DNA from: Tubiluchus corallicola | Lineage: Eukaryota > Priapulida > Priapulimorpha > Priapulimorphida > Tubiluchidae | NCBI GenBank assembly: GCA_030141605.1 | Contig: JAQGDQ010000334.1 | Location: 64,001-128,000 of the forward strand | Reading direction: 5' to 3' | DNA: 64,000 bases | Shown: positions 37,001 to 49,000 of the stretch, one piece after another | Numbering within the stretch: position 1 is the stretch's first letter | How the letters are laid out: each line of letters opens with the position of its first letter | Position numbers and translations under genes: made by a program | The notes under the pieces: generated by a model | Database searches by the model: none | The model's input: only the letters and a program-made list of their open reading frames with translations | What the model was told of the DNA's origin: nothing

Positions 37001-40000
37001 CAGCAGAACATTTGGGAGTCACGTCCATATATTGATCTGTACCGCCTGTCTATCATTCTCGTCACCTGTCTGCCTGTGTCTGAGACACTGTCTGGAACAT
37101 ATCTATTTGCATATTCATCTATCTATAGTCTCTCTATATTTAAATCAACAAAATGGCACCATTTTATTGGTCATCCATTTGTAATATGCATAAGAAACAG
37201 TACATGTTCATTGTAACTGCCTAACATGGGAACAGGAAACTATACAGAGGCTAGACTGGACATGGTCTCACTGCGGACCTAGCACACAGTCGATTATCAC
37301 ACCAATGTTGTTGGGTATCACACTGATAAACAAGGGCAGTTGTTACACTGATACTAAACTTACAGAATTTGTTGTGTCCACTGTAACTGCCTAACATGGG
37401 AACAGGAAACTATACAGAGGATACACTGAACATGGTCTCATTGCGGACCTAGCACACAGTCAGGTATCAAACCAATGTTGTTGGGTATCACACTGATAAA
37501 CAAGGGCAGTTGTTACACTGATACTAAACTTACAGAATTTGTTGTGTCCACAATAACTGCCTAACATGGGAACAGGAAACTATACAGAGGCTAGACTGGA
37601 CATGGTCTCATTGCGGACCTAGCACACAGTCAGGTATCAAACTAATGTTGTTGGGTATCAAACTGATAAACAAGGGCAGTTGTTACACTGATACTAAACT
37701 CACAGAATTCGTTGTGTCCAATGTAACTGCCTAACATGGGAACAGGAAACTATACAGAGGCTAGACTGGACATGGTCTCATTCCGGACCTAGCACACAGT
37801 CGTGTATCAAACAAATGTTGTTGGGTATCATAAACAAGGGCAGTTGTTACACTGATACTAAACTTACAGAATTCGTTGTGACCACAAATGAATCATTCTC
37901 GGCAAACACCACAGAATCTGACATGTCCACTGCACCAGATATGACTTGGTCACTGTTGTTCAATACAATCTGGCTGGTGTTGATGCTGTTGACATCAGTG
38001 ACAGATACATTCTGTCCACAAATGATGTCAGTATTAAAATACATGCTTCCTGTTACTGTCTGGTCTGCACCAACTAACATCACCCCTAAAAGTAAGTATA
38101 GTTTTTTATCAAGATCTCGTAAAAGAAAACACTAAGAAGCGGGCTATAAAACAGAAAACAAAAATACACAGTAACAGTGGAAACTGACAACTGGATAAAA
38201 CAAATTTATTACCTGTTAAATACAAGTTGTTAAGATAAAATGTACCAGAATAATACTGTCATATTTGTTAATTTTAACAATATTGTAAGGACAATATTGT
38301 AAATTTATAAACAAACAATACAAGTAGTAAGTTTTGATTTGGGTTTTATACAGTCATTACAGTCATGTACTAATTTGATAACTTATGCACAGTTCACAAC
38401 TTCTGACTCATAATGACACACTAACAAAGGATCAATTCAGCCACGTATTGACAGAGTTTTTAAATAGTAATGGCTTAGATGTCTTCTCATGTTGAAATAA
38501 ATCTTACTAGACAAAGGAAAGAGGTCCCATTGTAGCATATTGAGTTGGACAGAGCCATTGATTCTCCAGTCAAGAGAAACTGTATCAGCTTCATCATACT
38601 TCAGCGCATATAAATCTAGCTCAACTGGATCAATACTGTTTACTAAACCACTCAGTAGAATGTCAGTAGTTGTTAAATTCATCATCCAAAGTTCAGTGTA
38701 AAATATTACAACACCTGTAAAAATTGTACATCATTTGTATTGGGTATAATTGTTAAAAATGTGGCAAAGAAATAGATTAGCAACCTCCAAAATAACATTC
38801 AGCTGAGCTGAACTAATAACACTAAAAGCACTAAAACCAAAAGTGAAAACTAAAATGTACATATAAAAGAAAACAAAACTATATTTTATGCTACAAACTT
38901 AAGATTTATAAATTTATACATATTAATGATTTCTTTATATTCAATAGAAAGTATTGAAAAAAATTTAAGCTATCGTGATTTATCAAATAGAAAAAGTAAG
39001 AAGCTTAATTATGATGGCGGGTTGAACAGCCGAATGGTTGTGGTGTGTGCTACTGCAATTATAAATAAGATTGAGACTGACCAATGAAGCTATAAATATA
39101 GGCGCCTAGGTGGCACACTCTGCACCACATCTACCTTTTATTTCAAAATATGGTAGTTCATACCAGCTAGTGCGAACGTTCGATATCACACTAAAATAAC
39201 TGTAGTTTTTGTCATTGAATTAAAACTGAATCCTCGAAATTACTGGAATTACATTAAACTGACTTGTTGTCTCAATGGCTAGAATTTACACACCTTCGCA
39301 TTTAACCAGCTTTCATTTCTGGATAAGTACAGTTTTGGAACTTTATATATGGACGATCTACATCTGCTGTACTTTGGAAGTATAGTCTTAAAATCAGGTT
39401 GTGCCTGTGTTTTTTCAGCCAGGCCTGGAGTTTTCCCAGTATTTACTGCATGGGGAGATAGGTACAGTTTTCTGATTATGTTTCTGTTACATTTTTTTAG
39501 TATTCTAGAAAATTTTGTTCATTTAATCGTTTAGTTTAGGGCTTGCAAACAATTTGAATATTAGTAGTTTCTTCATTAGGCTTAAACATGTCTCATGCAG
39601 GTTAGGTTATGCTAGGATTAAGTTTGATCGCTTGTAGTTTTTACTCATACATTAATTATCCTGATTGCAGAGCTTCCCCGGCTTTTAGTTCCTTGTAATT
39701 TTAATTTATTTCAATTGTGTTTTATTGTGATTATGCTTTAGAATGTGGAAACAATTATTAGACTATTCCACCCCATTCCTGCAGACTCAAATCACCCTCC
39801 AGTGGTGAGGCACCGCCAGCAGTTCAATATAAGAAACAGTTAAAATCTAGCATCGCATTAATCAATATCATCATTATCAATGGTCAGTAGTCAAGTGATA
39901 GGCGATTGCTAAGTTCGATACTCGCTCTGGGAAATTTCGTTCATCCACACTGATCTCGTTTACCTCATTCATGGAGGGCATATTAATATCCACTAGACAT

Positions 40001-43000
40001 AACCTTGATAATGGGTGAGGTGCTGGTATTGCCACAGTAAGTTGCTGAACACTGGTTTTTAAGTTGTAGAGGTGCCATAAAATTATTAATTATAAGAAAA
40101 ACTTCAGTATGTATCACAGATATTACTCAACATGATGATTGCCATAAAAGTACAAACAACATGTAGACAACAAACATATGCTGGTTACATATAGTACAAA
40201 GTACAAAAACTGTAGCCTAAGTACTTTCACGTCAAAAGTTAAAAACACAAATCAGTTTGAAACATTGCATTAACTAATGTAGAAAAAATCTTGCCTACCA
40301 GTTACAGTTTGGGGTTCTGGAAAATTCTTGTACAAGATTTGCGATGACTTATTAATAAGTTCCTCTAGAAGTTGTTCTTGAGAGTCAAGCAATGCTTTAA
40401 CATCAGCTGGTGTTAGCTGGGTGGAATTATCATCATTTGCAAATATAAAGGTTTCAACGCTGGCCGCTTCAATTTCAGTTGCATTCAATGCTAAAGTAAC
40501 AATAATTAGCGATTAGTATAGTACAGCTCTTACAAATGGCTCAGAAACAGTTAGAAAATAAGCATTTTAACCACTTCATGTTAATCTCACATTTTAAAAT
40601 TCTGATAAAAAATAAACTTATTTAGGCTTAAAAATTATTTATCACAATAGTACATGTCAGTTTTCCATGACTATTTTTTGCAAGTTATTAAAATATCAAA
40701 TTTAGTAATAAAATTATTATAACCGAATTGTTAAATTTTTCAGAAATTGTGATAAATATATGCAAAGGTGGAAAAAATAAACAAATAAAGAAATAGCAGA
40801 ACAAATAAAGAGAGAAATAAATGAATAAAAATGAATGGATGGGCCAACAAATAAATGATTGAGTAAAGAAGGGTGAGTAAATGAAAAAATCAAAACATAA
40901 ACAGCTAACAATACATTAGAACACGTGCTTAAAAATTTAAAGCAAAGATCTGTCTTCTACTAGGCTGATATCAATTGCACTAAATCAATCTTATTGATGA
41001 AATTTTTGTTTAACCTCAATTTTCTTAAAAATATTTGGTCAATTATATTGCACTATCTTTTTTTGGACTCACTATGGTTAGGGAATTGGATTGTGTGTAT
41101 CTCCCTTAGACAATTATATATGAAACAAAACCTCAAAAAAATTTACAACACCCCTTTTGCTTGATTCAAGTGAATGAGGTCATTATGCAAGTGTATAAAA
41201 GCTTTCGCTGACTTAAGTACATTGAAAAACTCAGCCAGATATGCATTCTTTCAAGTGGACAAGTACGTGCGCTGTTAAACAGCAGGCAAGCGTAAAACCG
41301 GCTAAAGCGTTAAAAAATGAAAAATCACATACCTTCAAACACAACTATATTATTTAATACTTCTTCGCTAGTTGTACTGATTGTGTTTACCAGTTTCTCA
41401 TCAACTGCAGCCAAATTCAAGTCTTGTTCTTCTACTCCTTTGGTGACATTATGGATGCATTGCAAAAGTCTATCAGAAGGAACATCAGCTGAACAATAGA
41501 AAAAAATCTATGTCAGGAAATAATAGCCTCGCTTTACTTAAAATTATGCAAATAAAATTATCGTGTAATTTTTAATGCTTTAGTCATTATAATGTTTCTC
41601 ATTTAATGTGTTCTTTAAAATTCCTTTGCATTTTTTATTGTCAGAAACCAAAAGTCAGAAGATATTAGTCATCACGCCATTCCGACTGAGAAACCAACAG
41701 AAATTGCAAGCGCACCTCAGAGCTGCAAATAGCAATAGTATTAGATATTAAGACAAGTGTTCTTTACTCAAAATTAAATGATGGTAATGTCAATTTGTAT
41801 CCATTATTTTTGTTGTTTCTTCTGTATAGAGGGGGCAATCACTGTTACATGAAAAGAACAACAGAACTATAAATATACTTACAAGGTTGTTGGAGAATCA
41901 TGGTTTCGTATGATACTGAAAAGATTTCAAGGACATCTGGTTTTGTTTGAACTCCGAAAACTTGTGTGTTGTTACTTGTGCCACATGATATTATTGTTTG
42001 TGGATAATTTTCTACGTCTAGAAAATCTACTACTTCCGAAAAATAACCGGTTTCATTTTGTGCAAAGCCAATGACATAATTCTAAAAGAAAAAATATTAT
42101 AATTACAACAAATTCATATAACCAGGACAACATGGCAAAATAACTACAGGCCTTGTGTTGGATGCTAGTATTAAAGCTGGGTACACAGTTTGAAGTAAAC
42201 TACTTGGAAATTCTTTAAATAAACTATAATAGCTACATTTTGTTTGTCAATTAAAATATTCTTTAAGAAATACTACTATTTTATTATTCATTGCAAAGCA
42301 AATTAGCACATGTTTCAAGACAGCCATAGCGAAAAATTTAATTTTACCAAAAGTTACCAATGCTTCTGGGGTCTTAGGCTGTATAACCTATACTGGCCTA
42401 TAGGATAATCCGGCCACATTTCCAAGCCAAAACTAACACTGGGTAACAAGACTTCCAGATTAGTACGCAGTCGCGCACTCTAGATTAAGAGATTTTTGAG
42501 GTGGTACCAGGACACACAACAATTTTTTCCAAAGTGTATTGGGCAGCGAGGCTTCTAATATTGGGTATCGAACCACATGATTTCCAGGTCACACCAATGT
42601 GCAGGGCTTCTAGTTCTACCTTGGTACTATCAGTATTCATTCCAGTTTCAAGATTTCCACTAGAGTCAGGGTTCACACTTAATCACAAGCCCTGTATAAA
42701 AGGTTAGCAATTAATTCCTTTTAGAATGAAACTAAGTTAAAGAGGGCAAAGTTAGCACTAGACTGAAATTAGGACAGTTTTTTGTCATTACTATTTTTCC
42801 ACAGTTTTATATACTGATGATTTGCTAAACCTAGAAGCAGTCCATTTCAACTTCAAGCACCAGATCTTAAAATTCATTGGAGACACAATACTCACAGCGC
42901 TTTCAATAAAATGTAGGACTTTACATGAGAAGGGGTTCTTTTTGATGACAAAAAGAAATAAAAAGTACAATAGCAACACACTTAGCATCTACATAAATAT

Positions 43001-46000
43001 AATGCCAACATTAAGTAAGCGACAAGTCTTTTTCTAGAATCACAGTCGTGATTGAATTTAAGTAAACATTATTACCATTAAATTAATAACAACATTAGAG
43101 AACTACTGCATAATGTTTATGACAAGTACTTATAATGGTCTATAAATTGTACTAACTATTTCTGTAAAAGTAGGTGCAGCAAACAGAAGAAGAATTTCAT
43201 CATTTGGCATGATTGCTACATTCACATCAGAAACTTCAGGCAGGTCTAATAATTGGAAAAGGTGAAACTGCATACCTAGAATATCAAATATTATTAAACA
43301 ATTTAGGAAATCTGTGAAAATAAAGATGAAAATCTCTGTTTGTTCATGTGATTCACCCCTACGTGTGTCCATCTGTCCGTCCTTTACGCGCTCCCACATG
43401 ACTGCAGGGTAAGGTAAAAAATGTAAAAGAAATTTATTTACGTAGCGCACTATATCATCTAAACTCTCCGTGCACTGAACAACAAAATACATTTAAAATT
43501 CATAGGACACATAAAATTAAAAAGACATTAAAAATGAAAAAAAAATCATAAAAAAAGTGCCCCCAATGTGGTGTTTCTTAAAGACAGCCCCAAGTAGCTT
43601 TTAGGCTATGTCAATTTAGGTCATCACTTCTGAAAACATTCCACTAAATATATTTGTCCATGCTGTACCATAACAATTAGTGCGGTCCCAGAAATTTGAT
43701 AATTTAATTTGATAATGTCCCAATATGACAGCCAAAATGGAACATCCTGTAAAAACTCTATATGTTACAGTATACCCCCAAATGTGATGTACCACAGTAA
43801 CTAGCATGGCCCTGGGAACGTTTTAGGCTAATGTCAGACAATTTATGCCACTGCTCCTTTCCCAAATACAGCTGCTGAAAATAGTATCAAATTTGTACTT
43901 TTTATGACATTTTGCTATAAATAATCATCAAATGATCAAAACTGTAACATAACAACGAACATAAACCCATAAAAGCTTTATGTTAATGTTAATTTCAATT
44001 ACGTATATTATATATCAAGTTATAATGTTGTAGTTAATTAATCTGTCTTATCGTCATGAATGTTTTCTAAATATGTGTTGTACAATAACTGTAATATATT
44101 TGTGAATGTTACTTGTTAACCCAATAAATTAAATTAAAATTAAAATTAAAGTTAATTTGGGTCACAGTGCCCCCCCCCATGGTGAGCGGGATATCTATTT
44201 AATGATTCAGCTATTAATTTTTTTCTTCGAACAGTCTGTTCTTCCAGTAAATCGCTCCGAGGCGATGAACAGCTGCATTCCCAGAAATGTACATGTTTTC
44301 ATCACTTGATAGGTTATACCAAATCAGCTCCAGGGAAGTTGAGTATTTAAGCCAGTAATTAAACTCACAAAGCACCAATGTAGAGCGAAAAAACATCATT
44401 AGTTATTTTAATCTAACTCGTGCAATTTCAATGCAGTCACAGATTAATTTTATACATGCATAATAAACTGATACATAAATTAATGTGCTGTTAAAATAAC
44501 ATATTTTCCTCTTTTTCTCTTTTTTTAAACCTCCCAAGCGAGCATGTAGTCCAGTTTTGTTTTTTTACATGATTATTTCTCATAAATAATTCTTAAAGTA
44601 ACTTAAGTATCCCATTATATTTTAATAACTTTTAGGTCTTCCTGACCTAATGTTAATGTACAGAGTATCTTTCCCATCTTCGTCTTCAGCTTATAACTTC
44701 GTCAAATTATGGGGTGACTGACTAGAAAATGTATGTACAGTCACTACATCTTTACCTATAGTATTGAAATCTGCACCATATGTAGCAATGGGATAATTAG
44801 GCCTTTCCCTATTGTTGTACTAGTTTCTTGTATTACTAGGTGATAGATAAATTAATTCTAATTCTCTAATTGAATCAGCTGCCATGCCATAGAGTAGCAA
44901 AATCTAAAATTCATTAATAAATCTCAAGGCAATTCAGTTTCTTTAGCACACTACTCAAGAATTCAATACAACATGTTTAGCAAATGCTAGACTATGTTAA
45001 AAACTGCACACAGCTACATAACATACCATTCCACCAGTAGATGGCAGCACCGGCATTGTTAGCAATCACAAGATGGACTCCACCATCAACCACATATACA
45101 ATAAGAAAAACTTGTATTGTGTTGACAACAGATAGCTTGATGGACTGCAGGAGAATCAGTTCCCTTTTGCCTGTCAATGTAAGGCATTGCATCATTATCA
45201 CACAACAATTGGGATGAGGTACTGACAACCCACTGCCATGGCAGTGTCAAATATTTTTGGACAGGTTACTGCTGTATTTACCTGTCTTGAGGGCAAATTT
45301 CTTTTATTTTAGAATTCTGTCTGCCCAATGTCTACAACACATGTAATGGGTATATGATGATGATGATAAATCACACAAAACATTCATTAGTGTGAATATA
45401 AAGTTAATGATGCACAAACACAAAGTTTAATAAATTCAAAGTAAGGTACGAAAATTTAACTAATACTGCACTAAACTAACAGTGAATGAAAAACAAAGTA
45501 GCCTAGTGATACTTGAAACTGAGAAGAACAGGAACACTGTAATTTAAAGCAAGTAGCTTGGAGCCATACACATTCAACAAGTTTTCAACAACTGCAATGA
45601 AAAGTACGACACATAATTATTATTGTGCTTACTAGACACGTAGGTTCCAATATCGACGTAATAATTATCAGTACAATTCCAAACAACAGCAAAAGCATTC
45701 TGCTCATTCAGTTCGAACACTGTCAGTTCAGAAGGATTGCCACAATTCTGTTTAGTTAATGAGTCTATATGTTCCATACCAAATTCATAGTGCTCATACA
45801 GCCTATCATAAAAATTTAAAGAAATGTTTAAGAGCTTTGTCAAGTCAACTGGTGCCACTTGTAAGCCTACTATGCCACAATACTATTTAGTTAATGAGTC
45901 TACATGTTCCATACCAAACTCACAGTGCTCATGAAGCCTATCATAAATATATGAGAAATGTTCAAGAACTTTGTAAAGTCAATTGGTGCCACTAGAGTAG

Positions 46001-49000
46001 CCTACTATTGTCAAGAACTTGTGAACTTTTGCTACTATACATCTTACTAGTGTCAACGTATGGACACTGTTACTCAGAACTTTAAAAAGAAGCCTATGTT
46101 ATTGTTTTGATTTCTGTATATTTTACTGTTATCTTGTATTTTTTTTGTTTTCTGTATGGTGACATGGCAAACAGGAGTGGGCAGTACAGGTGCCTCCAAG
46201 TTTTGTTAGCTAGCTTATTAAAATTGTGTTAATGTATAATTAACATATTTATACCTTATAAATGGTAAATAAAACTAATGAGAGTCAAAGAATCTACACA
46301 CATTTTGCACAAACATATCATTGTTCTCAACGTAGTTTAATCACATGCAGAATCATGAAAGATAAGTTTCTCTTACTTACTGTAGAGAGTGTTCTTCATC
46401 ATCAGGAGATGCACAAAAATAAATAAAGTCTTTGTTGTCCATTTCAAAAAAATCCAACTGAAAGTGAAATTTATTTTATATGTCACTCATTGATAAATGC
46501 TGTGCCTAAATTATTACAACTCGTCACAAGAAGCAGCACAAAGATTAACATCGTGTAAATTATTATTTTACATTGTTTGTCAGTATGAATTGTGTGCTTC
46601 CAAACAAAAACCATCCACAAGTTGGTATAGTTAAAACTGGGTTACAATGCTTCAAAGTAGAATGCATAAGGAATTGAGTCAAATATCATTTTTTTGCCTT
46701 TTACAAAAACAAAAGCTAAATATATTGGACTTTTATGTTATAAAATAAAAACGTCAGGAAATCGTTTAGAAAATACTAAAAATCTAATTTAATTTTATAA
46801 CTCCTGACCCACTTCTTTGCCCAAGGACTAGAATTGCATTTGTCCAAAAACTTGTATTTTAAAACTATGATAGGAGCTCATGAAGCAGCCAATTTTGATT
46901 GTAGTTTTTTTCTGTTGCCAAGCAAAAATCTTCATTAGAAGAGCCATCCACAGGATTTAAACATAACTTCAATGTACTCTTGCAAAAGTCCATAGCAACC
47001 ACCCTTTCGCACAGTTGCTAAGCGTTTTTGTAGAAGCGCGACAAAAAACAACGGCAAACCTTTTCTTAAGATTGTGTTTTTCAGTATGCAGCCTGCACTT
47101 CAACTTCAATGCGGATTATCTCAGGTTAGAAATAACATACAGCACAGAACTTGGTATCAAAATGATGCTCATGAAAGAGAGATTCAGGACATGTCAATTA
47201 CTAAAAAAGCTCAACTGGTGACTTCCTGATTTTTTGCTGTGCAACTGTACAAATGTAAAATACACTCACCTCATGTACATTTTTCACAGGTAAGCTGACT
47301 CTTGGTACAAGACTGCTAACATTTGACTGACTAAGATCAAACACATAAACACCGTCACTTTTTGCAACAAATAACTCAAATCTTTCAAATGTGGGTTCGT
47401 ATAACTACAAAAAACAAAAGCATACACATTAACTTAAATATACTTAGAACAATGCAAAAAATAACATTTGTTGTTTCAATGCCATTGTGGTTGCCAGAGT
47501 TGCCAGTGTTAGCTGTTAGGCATAGTAATGCATTGCACATCCAAGAGTGTGACTCCGTAGTTGAAGCAGTTTCAGTTTTTTGTAAAAGATGCACGTACAA
47601 TGTTTCAGATGGCTAGTTGGAAAAATATAGTTGGAAAGAACAAGTATTCACGATTTTATTATATATCAATAAACATGCACTTAAATTATGATATTACGAA
47701 GAAATCAGAAAATAGCTGCCAGATTTACAAATGCTATTTATAAATGTTAGCCTATTTTCTTTGCTTTGCAAAGCTTTAAGTGGTTTGAACTTTCTTATGA
47801 AGTATATCGACTTATAATTGATTTAACAGAAGTAACTTAATCAGTACCTTTGCTACTAAAACAGGACTAACAGATCTGTACTGCAATATATCTTCTCCCA
47901 AGCTGCCTTGAAAGAGAAGTGTGGCATCTCTCAGTTGAACTTCATAGTAGAGTTCTTCAGTGTTCCACAGTAAAACAACTGTCACCATATAAGGCTCGTT
48001 AGCAACAACCCCAAAGTCTTGTGTCAAAACTTTAACGTGTTCAAAAGTAAAGTATCCCAAATGTAGAAACTTGTCAACTGTATAAAGTGTATCTTCCACA
48101 CAATCTGTAATAAATTTACGACATTATATTGAAAATCTAGTATGACTAAAAATTTAAAAATTGTTACTATAGTGTTTCCTAACATTACTTATTTTGTTTT
48201 TGTATGTGTTAAAATGCATGTTAAAAATGGCTATTATGGTGTTTTACAAGATTATTCATTTTACTTTTGTACGTGTTAAGATGAAATTCAAAAATGTGAA
48301 AGGCTGTGCCACTTTGACACTAATCTTAACGAAAATTTACAGCTGTCTTTGTCCGGAACTGTGCAGTCAAATATAGGTTCGTGCTTCAGACTGCTTACTT
48401 CACTCACTTCCTTGTTGGTATTGGATGTAGAATATTTTGACCACCAAAGGCAATTACTTCACTTTGTTTATGGCGGAATATGTAACATGTTCTGGTAATA
48501 TTTCTGAAGCTAGATATAGATATTCAATGCTCAGTTTTTGCAGCAGTTCTCGAACATCTTTATGTAAATAAAGAAAATAACACAAAGGCATCTTACATTC
48601 TTAGAAGGACTTATGCATATCATGTCATGCATATCACTGAGATGGTAATAAAGCTCTGTTTTGTATTCTTTGTTACATATGTTAGTTTTCATAATGCATG
48701 ACAACTTCGATGTAAATATGGTAAAACCCACTACTTGTCTTTCCTACAGTAAGGCCTAAGTGATGAAATGCAAATTGAGCACACGCACTTGAAGCTGTCT
48801 TAAAGGATGACATCAACCACGGTATTAAAACAAAATCGGTGTAACTATGCAAAAAAAAACAGAAAATGTTCAACAACTTACTACTGTGACAGCTGTTGCT
48901 TAGGCAATAAATGAATAAGCGTAAATAAAAGAACAATAATATCATATATATACTTTTTATCTTTTTATCAAGCGTCTGATAATACTTTCATGTAAAAATT

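Larger units (their letters stand above)
19189..40490 (-). other. EAR gene part 2, exons 10-28: central VNG/QT-x-G repeat array
   Basis: Exons, in coding order: 40,299-40,490; 38,508-38,714; 37,868-38,085; 35,919-36,117; 34,412-34,672; 33,280-33,410; 31,901-32,156; 31,500-31,597; 30,320-30,464; 28,355-28,528; 27,237-27,329; 26,675-26,816; 25,782-25,918; 24,686-24,861; 24,069-24,261; 23,473-23,567; 22,137-22,341; 20,628-20,852; 19,189-19,406. Each encodes one or two copies of a roughly 50-65-residue unit: a V-x-G-x-V/I-N-G-V/I-D/N start, an acidic or serine linker, a hydrophobic DAVLLS-like strand, then N/D-Q-T-I-x-G leading to x-F. Examples are SANQTISG, NNSDQVISG, NLDGLVNQVNVSLL and VNGLLDEIDISKF. 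I do not recognise a named domain. Joints across introns recreate the motif (exons 20 and 21 give QTFFGNIVF), which supports the splicing. Confidence 0.78.

Noticed and set aside
36742-37216. Frames of about 110 codons on both strands at 36.7-37.2 kb
   Set aside because: They translate a degenerate tandem repeat in an intron.
47362-47616. 84-codon + strand frame overlapping exon 3 of the EAR gene
   Set aside because: Partly antisense to a well-supported exon; no features of its own.
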